This document shows positions 47,336 to 56,607 of a stretch of 64,000 bases of DNA, one piece after another. The DNA lies in contig NZ_JAUSXS010000001.1 in NCBI RefSeq assembly GCF_030816195.1, positions 3,495,501 to 3,559,500 of the forward strand. The letters are read 5' to 3'. The translations under genes and the position numbers were made by a program. Within the stretch, counting starts at the first letter, position 1. Every line of letters begins with the position of its first letter. Origin of the DNA: Pseudomonas sp. W4I3 (GTDB lineage: Bacteria > Pseudomonadota > Gammaproteobacteria > Pseudomonadales > Pseudomonadaceae). The notes beneath the pieces are model-generated. The model did not search any database. It saw only the letters and a program-made list of their open reading frames with translations, and was not told the origin of the DNA.

Positions 47336-48949
47336 ATGACGATCAAACTACGCTTGATGCTGTTGATTGCGACCGGGCTGCTCACCGCCTTGATCATGAG
47401 CCTGGCAGGCTACCTGGGAAACACCCGCATGGCCGCTGCGGTGCAGGACAATGAAGTCAGCATGACGGTACTGCGCAATCATATGGAAGCCGACATGATG
47501 CACGACGCCCTGCGTGCCGATGTCTTGTCCGCGATGTTGGTGGGGCTGGGCAAAAGCACGAATACACCTGCCGAGGTCAACGCGTCGCTCAAGGAGCATG
47601 CCGAGCATTTCCGTCAGATGCTGGCGGAGAATTTCAAGCTGCCGTTGGACAACACGATCAAGGCCAGCCTGGAAAAAATCAAACCCAGCCTCGACACCTA
47701 TGTCAGCGCCGGCGAGCGCATCGTTGCATTGGCCCTAGCCAATCCCGAGGCAGCGCGTGTAGAGATCGAAACGTTCAACACCGCATTCAGCCAGTTGGAA
47801 AACCAACTGGCCGTGCTGAGTGAACTGATCGAAAGTCATACCCAGGGCACCAGCACCGGTACCCGGCAGGCCATCAGTAATGCCAACTGGGTGCTCGCCG
47901 TGGTGTTGGGCGCCAGCCTTTTACTGTTGCTGGCACAAGGGCGCTGGGTAATCCTGAGCATCATGGGGCCGCTGCGCACCGCCAGCCGCATTGCCGACAG
48001 TATCGCCCATGGCAACTTGAGCGAACCGATTGTCGAGCCAAAGAACCAGGACGAAGCCAGCACGCTGATTCGCAGCTTGGCCACCATGCAGCGTGACTTG
48101 CGCAGCATGATCGACGTGGTGCGCAGCAATGCCCATGGCGTCAATGGCGTGAGCGAACGCTTGAGCCACGGCTGTCATGAGGTCGCCGGCAGCAGCCAGC
48201 AACAAAGCGCAGCCGCCAGCACCATGGCCGCCGCCGCGAGTGAAATGACCGCCAGCATCGAGGAAATTACCCGCCATGCCGGACAGGCGTTGGACATGGC
48301 CAACCAGGCGCAAACTCTGGCCAAGGATGGCGGCCGGATCATTCATCAAGTGGTCAGCGACATGGACGGCATCGCACGTTCCGCACAGCAATCGGCCCAG
48401 GTGATTCGCACGCTGGACAAAGAATCCGAGGCGATCTACAGCATCATCCAGGTGATCAAGGGCATCGCCGACCAAACCAACTTGCTGGCCCTGAACGCCG
48501 CGATCGAAGCCGCCCGCGCCGGTGAGCAGGGCCGGGGCTTTGCCGTGGTTGCCGATGAAGTGCGCAGCCTGGCCGGACGCACCAGCGCCTCGACCCAGGA
48601 AATCGCCAGCATGGTCGGACGCATCCAGCAGAACACCCGGGAAGCGGTTACCAGCATGGAGGAGGGCGTTGCTCAAGTGGATAAGGGCATGGCCGTCACC
48701 GCCGAAGTGGAACGCGCGATTCGCGAAATTCTCCAGGCCACGCTCAGTACCACGGAACTGGTGAATGACATTTCCCGCACCATCAGTGAACAAAGCCTGG
48801 CCAGCAACGAGATCGCCCATCAGGTGGAGATGATTGCGGGGATGTCGGAAAGCAATAGCCGGGTGATTGCGGGTACCGCGTCGACGACGGATGAGTTGTC
48901 GAGCCTGGCAGGGAAACTGTCACATTCGGTGGATCGGTTTAAGATGTAA
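47336..48949 (+). CDS. Methyl-accepting chemotaxis protein
   Basis: A 537-residue transmembrane chemoreceptor. Helix 1 ([20 protein letters not shown]) and helix 2 ([18 protein letters not shown], about 205-225) flank a four-helix-bundle-like ligand domain with HAMP after helix 2 ([22 protein letters not shown]). The signalling tip is intact in [19 protein letters not shown] and [20 protein letters not shown] prefer ATG 47336 with GGGGAT upstream over the earlier in-frame ATG at 47264. There is no C-terminal CheR-binding pentapeptide (ends RFKM). The ligand is unknown. Confidence 0.92.
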   Translation: MTIKLRLMLLIATGLLTALIMSLAGYLGNTRMAAAVQDNEVSMTVLRNHMEADMMHDALRADVLSAMLVGLGKSTNTPAEVNASLKEHAEHFRQMLAENFKLPLDNTIKASLEKIKPSLDTYVSAGERIVALALANPEAARVEIETFNTAFSQLENQLAVLSELIESHTQGTSTGTRQAISNANWVLAVVLGASLLLLLAQGRWVILSIMGPLRTASRIADSIAHGNLSEPIVEPKNQDEASTLIRSLATMQRDLRSMIDVVRSNAHGVNGVSERLSHGCHEVAGSSQQQSAAASTMAAAASEMTASIEEITRHAGQALDMANQAQTLAKDGGRIIHQVVSDMDGIARSAQQSAQVIRTLDKESEAIYSIIQVIKGIADQTNLLALNAAIEAARAGEQGRGFAVVADEVRSLAGRTSASTQEIASMVGRIQQNTREAVTSMEEGVAQVDKGMAVTAEVERAIREILQATLSTTELVNDISRTISEQSLASNEIAHQVEMIAGMSESNSRVIAGTASTTDELSSLAGKLSHSVDRFKM

Positions 48950-48966
48950 CGCATTGATATAGCTCA

Positions 48967-48984
48967 ACTAAATGACTATTTAGT
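48967..48984. repeat. A+T-rich inverted repeat after the chemoreceptor gene
   Basis: ACTAAAT (48967-48973) and ATTTAGT (48978-48984) form a perfect 7-bp inverted repeat with a 4-base centre, within strongly A+T-rich sequence 18 bp past the mcp stop. It marks the shift from core-like to A+T-richer accessory DNA. It could be a weak terminator or an operator; its role is not known. Confidence 0.4.
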
Positions 48985-49031
48985 ATAGTTATATTAATTC
49001 GTCATTAGCGTAGAGTAGGGTACGCCCAAAC

Positions 49032-49586
49032 TCAAGATGACTTTCCGGCTTCTAAAAGGGCTTGGAAAGCTTCCCTGGTTGCTTCTTCAGTCTCTTTGAT
49101 TTGTGTCAACACTGAGTTTATATGATTATTAATGTCAGTTTCTGACGCAGAATTTGGCAGATCACCTAACAGGCTACATATTTTTTCAAGGCGGTTAACT
49201 TGGGCAAATGCATTTGCCAATCTGTTGTTAACCTTTTCAGTGAATATATCAGCCTTGTCCAAAAACTGTGATGGGAGGTCAAGCCTTACTTTTGTTGCCT
49301 TATTCGCTAAATCCTGGCGCACATTTTCATCATTTTTCAGGGCTGCCAAGTAGGTTTGGTCTCCGTTTAGTGGACGAACCACGCAACGGAATTTAGCGAT
49401 TTCAACCTGTGCTGCGCCAAAAGGAGTTGTCATAATCTGAGCTAAGAGCTTGGCGCTTGCCGCCCGTTCGCGCCTCCTTTGAGCTTTATCAAGGCTCCAG
49501 ATAATGAGTGCGATGATTGCAGCAACAGCCGTCGCGACAGCAGCTATAGCGTCCCAGTCGATTTTCCATTCTGTACAAAGCCACAT
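49032..49586 (-). CDS. Membrane-anchored hypothetical protein, 184 residues
   Basis: I do not recognise a family. One N-terminal membrane helix (IAAVATAVAAIIALIIWSL, residues 14-32) is followed by a basic patch (DKAQRRRER) that should stay in the cytoplasm, then a helical soluble domain with coiled-coil character (ADIFTEKVNNRLANAFAQVN, DINNHINSVLTQIKETEEAT). ACGGAGAAA precedes the ATG. Codon use is poorer in G+C third positions than in its left-hand neighbours, consistent with acquired DNA. Confidence 0.65.
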   Translation of the reverse strand: MWLCTEWKIDWDAIAAVATAVAAIIALIIWSLDKAQRRRERAASAKLLAQIMTTPFGAAQVEIAKFRCVVRPLNGDQTYLAALKNDENVRQDLANKATKVRLDLPSQFLDKADIFTEKVNNRLANAFAQVNRLEKICSLLGDLPNSASETDINNHINSVLTQIKETEEATREAFQALLEAGKSS

Positions 49587-50356
49587 GCAATTTCTCCGTC
49601 AATTGGTGAGGCAACGTTTGTCTGGCGGCATTCAAGCACGCAGTGATCAGTATCGCCAAGCTGAAAGCAGGAGGCGCCGCCAGGCTTCAAATCTGACCAC
49701 CAGACCCCGAGCCCCGTATAGGACGGTTCGCATAATGTATATTATGTTAAATTGTATGTTATGTCAGAAAGGTTCATGAGGCTCATGAGGTACTGATTCG
49801 ACAAACCCGCTTCTGACGTCCACTCTCTCAACGGGCCATGTCTTCCGTGTTCATGGCGAGTCATTGCATGCGGTGGCTGCCGATTAAGCTGATTCAATGT
49901 CGCTTCTCGTCCGGTCAGCGCGTGCAGACCGGAGACGCGGCGCCATTGCCCCTGCTAATGCCATTTATCTACATCCAGCTCAAAGCTCAGGCATCGCGCG
50001 TACAACACTGCCGCAGCGCAACGGCGTGCAATCCGAGCTGTCTATGCCGAAAGTCGAAAACTAGATACTGGTATCCGTCGCGGAGAGCTTCTGAAGCTCT
50101 ACACCACAGATATTAACCAGGGTTCTTAGCACGCTGAATCCTGACATCATGCAAATTGGCAAAGCGTTCGTTGCATATTCAGTGGAAAAGTACGCGCCGT
50201 TGACGGTTTTTAAAGCATCCGGAGTGTTTGGACGGCTAGCTGAAAGCGGTGTCTCATCAAACATTCAGTACCGTTTCCGGGCACATCTCGATTTAGCCAC
50301 CCTGCCCTCGTTCTCTGCGGCCTACAGGCACCTCGTGCGCTCAGTTCCATAACACG
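49587..50356. other. Non-coding stretch in accessory region
   Basis: About 770 bases without a credible gene. It includes an A+T-rich patch (TGTATATTATGTTAAATTG, 49735-49755). Three or four short open frames (for example 49838-50116 plus and 50061-50264 minus) lack ribosome sites and ordered composition, and I treat them as chance. It may be decayed mobile DNA, but I cannot identify a source. Confidence 0.5.
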
Positions 50357-51982
50357 TCAAAAATTCTGACGCACCAGGCTGTTGGCTATTTCCTCCACCC
50401 AGTGAGGTACGTGAATTCCTTTCCTTCGCAAAACTTCTCGACGTTCTCTAAAGTGGTTTATATCTATTCTTCCGCGCTCGCGTTGCACGCCCAGATAGAA
50501 ACAGTAGGCGACCAGTTCACCCTCGCTCTCCATGTAGTGGTAAGCCGCATTGATCGCAGACTCCCACTCAAACCGATTAAAAATGTCTGAGGGTGAAAAC
50601 AGATTCACGTTAAACGCTGACGCGCCTTCATTTGACTCGATAAATTCAACCCAGGCACATGCAAATTCGGCTTGGGATACAGCCCAACGAAAGTTGTTCA
50701 GCCAGCGCCGTCTTAACCCCGACCTCCCAATTTTTTCAAGTTTCTCTCCTCTACGAAGCGCAAGCCAAAGCTTGAGTTTTTCACCTTCAAACGCTTCACG
50801 CGCGATAAGTGACTCCAGTGCAGGGAGCCAGGTGACGGGGTGCCATGAAGGATAGGACGTGATATCTGCGATCACAGGAGAAAGCGAATAACGACTCACG
50901 TTGCGCCAGCTATGAACCTTATCGGCAATTTCACCAAAGCTGTTAAAACTCCATAGGTTTGCATTTTCTCTTTCAAGTCTTGTCCTGAGATCGTCCCAAC
51001 TCCCTTCAAGTTCGGGTGAGTAACTGTACGTGTCTTCGCCAACTTCGAGATCAAGCAAAAGCCTTATAGAGGTATCGTCTGAAAGTTCGGTAAAATCATT
51101 TGACCATGCGAACTCCTCATATTCCTCTACCGTGTTGAATTCCGGAAATTGCTGTGGACGGCAAGGGTTGCGCACGGCCATTGACACAAACAATCTTGTT
51201 TGATTATGTTCGGAACGCTCCATGGGTATCGACCACACGACTAGAAAACCTGAAGCACGTGCCCGCTCGGCCTCCCGAGCAATCCTTTCCGCCGCGTGAT
51301 CTATCTTGCGAAACCACGTCGAGTCGTTCCACCAAAGGCGAGGCAAGAAAAACACCTTCGTGTGCACTTCAAGCGCTGCGGGCGGGAATGTTTTTCTGCA
51401 CACTTCAGGTAATAAATCACTGCGCACCCAAAGCGTTTGCTCCATTTCAACAAGATTTGGCTCTCGATACTCCAAAGCAAGCGTAGGGATATCCCATAGT
51501 GCCAACTGATCAATGGCATGCTGTTCAAGGGGAGCCCAGCTGGTTGAAACCAACACAAAGAATACTTTTGAGCCAGGGTGCTGACTGCATAGGCAGTTCG
51601 CATAGGCCAGAAGCTCTGTGGCAAATTCCCGGGCCGCTTTCTGGCTTCGCTTGATTTCGACGATGACAAAGGCGCCGCTGATCTCGTCTTCCAGCACCAG
51701 ATCTGGTTTGAGGATTTTCCCTGGTATGTGTGAAATATTGGTATTGGCACTGTAGAACCTTGGTTCTTTCAGACTTTGAAGCACGCGGCATGCTTCCCGT
51801 GCTGCGCGATGACGATCAGGGGATATGCCGTGCTGCCAGCGCCTCTCAACTTCGCCCTTCATTTCTAGGCTAAGGGGGTCATCAGCGAATCGGATGGAAG
51901 CATAGAGTTCTCCACTGCAGCTGCGGCTATTTTTTCCCGCCAATTCTTCCAGCCATTTCTGAATTTCCTTTTCGTGTCTCAT
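50357..51982 (-). CDS. PD-(D/E)XK nuclease-like protein, 541 residues
   Basis: An uncharacterised protein whose N-terminal third carries a PD-(D/E)XK nuclease core: D94 in LKPDLVLED, E109 and K111 in FVIVEIKRS, followed by a helix with ATELLAYANCL, where the fold's helix normally packs; E25 in SCSGELYAS may be the first-helix acid. The remaining 350 residues (Trp- and Glu-rich) match nothing I know. AGGATAA precedes ATG 51982 (the frame is open to 52012). It stands alone in A+T-richer accessory DNA. Restriction-like or antiviral activity is plausible but is inference; there is no methylase or helicase next to it. Confidence 0.7.
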   Translation of the reverse strand: MRHEKEIQKWLEELAGKNSRSCSGELYASIRFADDPLSLEMKGEVERRWQHGISPDRHRAAREACRVLQSLKEPRFYSANTNISHIPGKILKPDLVLEDEISGAFVIVEIKRSQKAAREFATELLAYANCLCSQHPGSKVFFVLVSTSWAPLEQHAIDQLALWDIPTLALEYREPNLVEMEQTLWVRSDLLPEVCRKTFPPAALEVHTKVFFLPRLWWNDSTWFRKIDHAAERIAREAERARASGFLVVWSIPMERSEHNQTRLFVSMAVRNPCRPQQFPEFNTVEEYEEFAWSNDFTELSDDTSIRLLLDLEVGEDTYSYSPELEGSWDDLRTRLERENANLWSFNSFGEIADKVHSWRNVSRYSLSPVIADITSYPSWHPVTWLPALESLIAREAFEGEKLKLWLALRRGEKLEKIGRSGLRRRWLNNFRWAVSQAEFACAWVEFIESNEGASAFNVNLFSPSDIFNRFEWESAINAAYHYMESEGELVAYCFYLGVQRERGRIDINHFRERREVLRRKGIHVPHWVEEIANSLVRQNF

Positions 51983-52534
51983 TGCAATTATCCTAGCTTT
52001 CCCAGTCTTCATAAGTGCCGGTTAGATAGCACCCTCCACGCAGCTCTCCCTCCAACCTCAAGCGCTTCCCACACGCAGGCCTAGAAGACTTTTGATAGCT
52101 CCCAGCATCTACCCCGATCTCATGTAATGGCCCTTCCGTGTCCCGTTGAGCAGGCGAATGACTGCTCATAGTCCAGTCAATGCAGCTTTGGCGCTGCAAC
52201 AAAATCCATAAAGGCTATATGCCATATTCGGATACGAAACACCACGCAAGCGCACGTCTTGCTGCCGTCGAACATACCTTGACCATCACTGGATGGACGG
52301 GCGGCGGGACTAATGACGGGAAAGCTAGATCTATGAACACCAATCGATGAACTGGTGCGTTCATTTCAGGAGCACTGAGCCAGTAATTGAGAGCTTCTGA
52401 GGCGTCTATGCACATTCGACATCGCCCACTTGTTAAATCACGTATCCACCCACCCACTCAACAACCTACCTCCCACTTCAGGTTGAACCTCCGTCGCTCA
52501 GGTGAACTCCCAACCCTAAACCAAGGAGAAACCT
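51983..52534. other. Intergenic stretch with possible gene remnants
   Basis: About 550 bases between divergent genes. Minus-strand open frames at 51993-52202 and 52215-52457 lack good ribosome sites and I do not recognise them; the second could be a decayed gene. AAGGAGAAACC at 52522-52532 is the ribosome-binding region of the next plus-strand gene. No operator recognised. Confidence 0.45.
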
Positions 52535-53596
52535 ATGAGCCAAACAGCTTTAGTCGTCGGCGCCAGCGGTATCGTCGGCAGCGCCATCACTCAATTACTC
52601 ATCGACAACCACTGGCAGGTCGCCGCGTTGTCGAGGCACCCTTCGCAAGCACAAGGCGTTATTCCTGTCGCGGCAGACCTTCAGGATCCCGCTTCGCTGG
52701 AACAGGCGTTGGCGGATTTGAAACCCACGCATGTGTTCATTACTACATGGTCACGCCAAGCCACGGAGGCCGAGAACATTCGTGTGAATGCCGCCATGGT
52801 ACGCAACGTGCTCACCGCCATTCGCCCAGCCAGGAGCGTTGAGCACGTGGCACTGGTTACTGGCCTGAAACATTATCTTGGCCCGTTCGAAGCGTATGGC
52901 AAAGGCAGCCTTCCACAAACACCGTTTCGCGAAGAACAGGGTCGCCTGGATATCGAGAATTTTTACTACGCCCAGGAAGACGAACTGTTCGCCGCCGCTG
53001 AAAAGGACGGCTTCACCTGGAGCGTTCATCGCCCGCATACCGTCACCGGGGTTGCGGTCGGCAACGCGATGAATATGGCAACCACCCTCGCCGTCTATGC
53101 GTCGATTTGCAAAAACACCCATCGGCCCTTTGTGTTTCCTGGATCAAAGGTGCAGTGGGAAAGCCTCACCGATATGACGGATGCACGCCAGTTGGCGAAA
53201 CAACAACTGTGGGCGGCCACGACGCCGTCTGCGGCCAATCAGGCGTTCAATGTGACCAATGGGGACATATTTCGCTGGAAATGGATGTGGAGCCGAATCG
53301 CCGAATATTTCGACTTGCCTGCTGCCGATTATCCCGCTGCCCTCTCCCCCCTTGAAACGCAGATGAGTAACGACCAAGCCGTTTGGTCGCAAATAGTCGC
53401 GGATCACGGCCTGAAAGAGCCCGATATGGGGCGTCTGGTGTCACCCTGGCACACCGATGCAGACCTTGGCCGACCCATCGAAGTTGTCACGGACATGTCA
53501 AAAAGCCGGGCAATGGGCTTCACGGCCTACCAGGCAAGCGATCAGGCATTTTTCGATGTGTTCGACAAATTACGGGCTATGCGCTTGATACCCTAG
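52535..53596 (+). CDS. PRISE-like SDR family oxidoreductase
   Basis: A 353-residue extended/atypical SDR. The cofactor motif GASGIVGSAI is at 9-18, and the line SVEHVALVTGLKHYLGPFEAYG is diagnostic of progesterone-5-beta-reductase/iridoid-synthase-like (PRISE) enzymes, as are the later FYYAQEDELF and WSVHRPHTVTG segments with the Tyr and Lys of the unusual active site. Plant members reduce activated C=C bonds of enones with NADPH; bacterial members are widespread and mostly untested. The start has a strong AAGGAGAAA. Confidence 0.88.
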   Translation: MSQTALVVGASGIVGSAITQLLIDNHWQVAALSRHPSQAQGVIPVAADLQDPASLEQALADLKPTHVFITTWSRQATEAENIRVNAAMVRNVLTAIRPARSVEHVALVTGLKHYLGPFEAYGKGSLPQTPFREEQGRLDIENFYYAQEDELFAAAEKDGFTWSVHRPHTVTGVAVGNAMNMATTLAVYASICKNTHRPFVFPGSKVQWESLTDMTDARQLAKQQLWAATTPSAANQAFNVTNGDIFRWKWMWSRIAEYFDLPAADYPAALSPLETQMSNDQAVWSQIVADHGLKEPDMGRLVSPWHTDADLGRPIEVVTDMSKSRAMGFTAYQASDQAFFDVFDKLRAMRLIP

Positions 53597-53703
53597 GTCG
53601 TTCCAGCACAGAACCATTAATCATCCTCGTATTCTCCAGGCAGGCCACCTGGAGAGTACGAGGACTGAGTTCTGGTCAGTTACCGAGCTTTTTGCGTCCC
53701 GCT

Positions 53704-53952
53704 TCAGCGGCGAAAGAGACGGTCTAGAACCAGCAGGGCTACTGCACCAATTGCGATTGCGGCAACTGGTTTTTCCTTAACGAACGTAGACACGCTGTCC
53801 AATGCATCGCCGTAAGCTTGGGTGACCTGACCAGCAGCTTGCCGACCAGCGCCTTCAGCCTCCAGTTTCGAATCACCAAACAGTTTCCCAACGACGCTCT
53901 GAGCCTTCCCAGCGACCTTTTGTGACATACCTTCTACTTGTTCACTCTTCAT
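53704..53952 (-). CDS. CsbD-like stress protein with C-terminal membrane anchor
   Basis: An 82-residue protein. The N-terminal half is a CsbD-like helical segment (VEGMSQKVAGKAQSVVGKLFGDSKLEAEG), the C-terminal half is like DUF883/YqjD proteins, with FVKEKPVAAIAIGAVALLVL as a tail-anchor helix and a basic end RLFRR. Such small proteins are usually induced by general stress or in stationary phase. It converges on the PRISE gene. Confidence 0.78.
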   Translation of the reverse strand: MKSEQVEGMSQKVAGKAQSVVGKLFGDSKLEAEGAGRQAAGQVTQAYGDALDSVSTFVKEKPVAAIAIGAVALLVLDRLFRR

Positions 53953-54013
53953 AATTCATCAGACCTTTAGTGTGTCTTTAGGTAGCTCAGGGACGGCCTA
54001 AGCTATGGGCTAC

Positions 54014-54181
54014 ATGCACAGCGTTAGGGGCGTGGGCGCTGTGAATAGTTCAAAATTGATGAGGCTTGAGCCGCACTCAGTTATCAACAAGGAACATTGG
54101 ATTACCGTGCTTCTGAACGGGCCACTGGGTGCGCAAGAAATTCATTCGCTGATTGACGACAGCTTTCGACTCACCCGCTAA
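54014..54181 (+). pseudogene. C-terminal remnant of an MmcQ/YjbR family gene
   Basis: A 55-codon frame too short to be functional. Its last 35 residues (NKEHWITVLLNGPLGAQEIH, then a SLIDDSFRLTR end) match the C-terminal end of MmcQ/YjbR DNA-binding-like proteins, which are about 115-130 residues long and end in a KxHWxTV ... LIDxSYxLV pattern. The first two thirds are missing and the sequence upstream (MHSVRGVGAVNSS) is unrelated. It abuts the phzI promoter, so it may mark a breakpoint where the phenazine locus was inserted or rearranged. Confidence 0.6.
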
Positions 54182-54248
54182 GGGCGACTGCACGTCGCGC
54201 AGTAGTCAAGCGGGAACACCCGGGTGGCAGGTGCAATGCCTGCCCCAC

Positions 54249-54293
54249 CTACAAGATCTTGTAGTCGCGAAGCCCTCACAACTGCTCTATAAA
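54249..54293 (+). promoter_or_regulatory. phz box (lux-type operator) and -10 of phzI
   Basis: CTACAAGATCTTGTAG at 54249-54264 is a perfect 16-bp palindrome of lux/phz-box type. TATAAA at 54288-54293 lies 23 bp beyond it, so the box would be centred about 42 bp before transcription start, the position from which LuxR-type activators work. PhzR bound to the PhzI-made acyl-homoserine lactone should activate phzI here, giving positive feedback. Confidence 0.85.
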
Positions 54294-54330
54294 AACCCGC
54301 ACTCCCCCCCACCCCCAAGGAACACCTGCC

Positions 54331-54918
54331 ATGCACATGGAAGAGCACACGCTCAGCGCAATGAGCGACGAGCTTAAGCTCATGCTAGGTCGCTTTCGGC
54401 ATGAACAATTCGTCGAGAAACTCGGATGGCGACTCCCCATTTTCCCGCACCAGGCCGGTTGTGAATGGGATCAGTACGACAGCGAGCATTCGCGCTACCT
54501 ATTGGCGTTCAACGAGCACCGCGCCATCGTCGGCTGTGCCCGTCTGATACCCACTGTATTTCCCAACCTGTTGGAAGGCGTCTTCAGCCATACCTGCACA
54601 GGTACGCCGCCCAGGCATTCCGCCATCTGGGAAATGACACGCTTCACCACCCGCGAGCCGCAATTGGCCATGCCTTTGTTCTGGCAAAGCCTGAAGATCG
54701 CCAGCCTGGCGGGTGCCGATACCATCGTCGGCATCGTCAACAGTACGATGGAGCGCTATTACAAGATCAACGGGGTCAACTACGAACGCCTGGGGCCGGT
54801 CACCGTGCACCAGGACGAAAAGATCCTCGCCATCAAGCTCTCGGCCCACCGTGAACACCACCGTGGCGCCCGCATGCCTTCAGCCTTCACGTGCCAGCTC
54901 ATGCAAGAGACGGCGTGA
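54331..54918 (+). CDS. phzI: Acyl-homoserine lactone synthase PhzI
   Basis: A 195-residue LuxI-family enzyme that makes an N-acyl-homoserine lactone from SAM and acyl-ACP. Family residues are visible in RFRHEQFVEKLGW (Arg, Phe, Glu, Trp), ECDW-like CEWDQYDSEHSRYLL (Asp-x-Tyr-Asp) and GCARLIPT (Arg), with the Glu/Arg block IWEMTRF. It starts MHMEEHTLS, with AAGGAACA upstream. In strain 2-79 the signal is mainly a 3-hydroxy-C6 homoserine lactone; the same is likely here by similarity. It faces phzR tail to tail. Confidence 0.92.
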   Translation: MHMEEHTLSAMSDELKLMLGRFRHEQFVEKLGWRLPIFPHQAGCEWDQYDSEHSRYLLAFNEHRAIVGCARLIPTVFPNLLEGVFSHTCTGTPPRHSAIWEMTRFTTREPQLAMPLFWQSLKIASLAGADTIVGIVNSTMERYYKINGVNYERLGPVTVHQDEKILAIKLSAHREHHRGARMPSAFTCQLMQETA

Positions 54919-54923
54919 TACCG

Positions 54924-54951
54924 GCCGAGTCGTCCTTGCGGTCGACTCGGC
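54924..54951. terminator. Bidirectional hairpin between phzI and phzR
   Basis: GCCGAGTCG (54924-54932) pairs perfectly with CGACTCGGC (54943-54951) around a 10-base loop, centred in the 47-bp gap between two convergent genes. It should end or slow transcription from both sides. There is no T-run. Confidence 0.7.
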
Positions 54952-54965
54952 GCAGTAGATGAACC

Positions 54966-55691
54966 TCAGATATAGCCCTGCGCGACGGCGTAGGACACTG
55001 CCTGTACGCGGTTGCTGGCGCCGATTTTGCGTTGGATGTTGCGGTGATGGTAGTTCACGGTGTCGGTGCATACGCCCATGATCACGCCAATTTCCTCAGA
55101 GGTCTTGCCGTCGGCGGTCCAGCGCAACACATCACATTCGCGCTCGCTGAACTCCACATCGGTGTTGAACACACGGACGTCAGTCTCCAACGCGGAAATT
55201 TTCTCCAAAGCCGCCGCGGCAAACGCCTTGGTCACCGGCTTCAAGGCTTCGAACTCCTGAAGACTGATGGCGTTGTCCTTGCGTGCCAGGCTCAATATTC
55301 CGACTCGCCCCTGGGTGTTGTACGAAGGCTGCGCCAGGCCGTGGCATAGATTCGAGTCATTGGCTTCGGACCACAGGTCCGGACAGTCCCGGAACAACTC
55401 ATTACTCCACAAAATGGGCGCTGACGAGACTTTGCTGTGTTTCACCGTGGGATCGATCGTTGCGTAATTAGCGGCTTGATAGCGTTGTATCCAGTGTTCG
55501 GGATAATTGCCGTACATATAGGTCTTGGGCCGCATGAACGGCGTCACGCTGCACATGCCATAGGCAAAGAAATCAAACCGCAGTTCCTTTAACGCTCTCA
55601 ATGCAACAACCGTGAATTCCTCCATGTTCATGGTTTGCGCAAAAATACTGTAAAAATAAGCATCCCATCCCAACAGCTGTCCCAATTCCAT
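54966..55691 (-). CDS. phzR: LuxR-family quorum-sensing activator PhzR
   Basis: A 241-residue transcription activator. Residues 15-165 form the acyl-homoserine-lactone-binding domain (conserved Trp/Tyr/Asp in [20 protein letters not shown] and the LSLARK-type strand). Residues 175-240 are a GerE-type helix-turn-helix ([40 protein letters not shown]). The start is taken as ATG 55691 (MELGQLLGW), which gives the usual 241 residues; the in-frame ATG at 55706 would add five. It should bind the palindromes upstream of phzI and phzA. Confidence 0.93.
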   Translation of the reverse strand: MELGQLLGWDAYFYSIFAQTMNMEEFTVVALRALKELRFDFFAYGMCSVTPFMRPKTYMYGNYPEHWIQRYQAANYATIDPTVKHSKVSSAPILWSNELFRDCPDLWSEANDSNLCHGLAQPSYNTQGRVGILSLARKDNAISLQEFEALKPVTKAFAAAALEKISALETDVRVFNTDVEFSERECDVLRWTADGKTSEEIGVIMGVCTDTVNYHHRNIQRKIGASNRVQAVSYAVAQGYI

Positions 55692-56091
55692 TTTGAACAC
55701 CCACAACGATCCAAAGAAGCCGTGAGACTAAACCAACCTGAACGCCTGTCAACACACAAAATCAACGCCCATAGACTGCTTCGCACTAGCCAAGTATTTT
55801 TTATGTCTAACCCAACTAACTAGCCATAGGCCACTGCTGCTCAACAGACGATTGAGACTGCCTTTTCATAATAATGCAACATACTGCCCGACCGACCCCA
55901 ACACGCCCTATTCCCGCCACCCCTACAAGATATGGTAGTTCCACGTCCGGGAAATGCGGGTGTATAAACAACACCGCTTACAACAGCCGCGCTGCTGCAA
56001 CTGTTAAAAAGCGTTCAATTTCGTCACACGCCATTAACTAATTATTTAATTGATTTTCACCAATCTCAGTCAACTAAGGAGAACATTGCCC
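55692..56091. other. phzR-phzA divergent control region
   Basis: About 400 bases without a gene. It holds the phzR promoter (not recognised), the phz box and -10 of phzA, and an untranslated leader of about 115 bases for phzA that is A+T-rich near its end (TTAACTAATTATTTAATTG, 56033-56051). AAGGAGAA at 56077-56084 is the phzA ribosome site and contains a GGA of the kind bound by Rsm proteins; control by Rsm is inference. Confidence 0.7.
55923..55968 (+). promoter_or_regulatory. phz box and -10 of the phzA-G operon
   Basis: CTACAAGATATGGTAG at 55923-55938 is a lux-type box matching the phzI box except at three positions in its right half. TATAAA at 55963-55968 follows at 24 bp, one base more than at phzI, so transcription should start near 55974-55976. 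The less perfect palindrome suggests weaker PhzR binding than at phzI. Confidence 0.85.
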
Positions 56092-56583
56092 ATGCCTGCT
56101 TCGCACGCCCCTGGCGGCTTTACTGACCGGCTTGAACTTCGCCGTAAAAACCGCGCCACTGTTGAACAGTACATGCGCACCAACGGCGAAGATCGCCTGC
56201 GGCGGCATGAACTGTTCACGCAGGATGGCAGTGGCGGCTCCTGGAACACCGAAACCGATGAGCCCCTTGTGTTCAAGGGCCACGCCAAACTCGCCGCGCT
56301 CGGCGTGTGGTTGCACCGGTGTTTTCCTGACTGGCAGTGGCACAACGTCCGGGTGTTTGAAACCGACAATCCCAACCACTTCTGGGTGGAAAGTGACGGC
56401 CGCGGTAAAACGCTGGTTCCGGGTTACCCGCAGGGTTATTGCGAAAACCATTACATCCACTCCTTCGAACTGGACAACGGCAAGATCACGCAAAACCGCG
56501 AATTCATGAACCCTTTTCAACAACTTCGCGCTTTGGGCATCCCGGTTCCAACCATCAAGCGTGAAGGTATACCCGCCTCATAA
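56092..56583 (+). CDS. phzA: Phenazine biosynthesis protein PhzA
   Basis: A 163-residue NTF2/ketosteroid-isomerase-fold protein that, with PhzB, helps condense two aminoketone units into the tricyclic phenazine precursor. It is about 70 percent identical to PhzB by eye. The catalytic Glu is kept (E137 in NREFMN), but positions equal to PhzB H70 and S74 are leucines (L70, L74), as reported for PhzA proteins, so it is probably the less active paralogue. AAGGAG precedes the ATG at 56092; the frame is open to 56050. Confidence 0.94.
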   Translation: MPASHAPGGFTDRLELRRKNRATVEQYMRTNGEDRLRRHELFTQDGSGGSWNTETDEPLVFKGHAKLAALGVWLHRCFPDWQWHNVRVFETDNPNHFWVESDGRGKTLVPGYPQGYCENHYIHSFELDNGKITQNREFMNPFQQLRALGIPVPTIKREGIPAS

Positions 56584-56607
56584 ACCCTTATCCATTGGAG
56601 ATTGAGC

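Noticed and set aside
49838..50352. Short open frames on both strands as small genes
   Set aside because: No ribosome-binding sites, irregular composition, mutual overlap.
45066..52012. Prophage or integrative element from integrase to nuclease-like gene
   Set aside because: Genes between are ordinary chromosomal types (MFS, MCP), and no attachment-site repeats or phage genes were seen.
52215..52457. 80-residue minus-strand ORF upstream of the PRISE gene
   Set aside because: No recognised family or start signal; could be a decayed gene but evidence is too weak to annotate.
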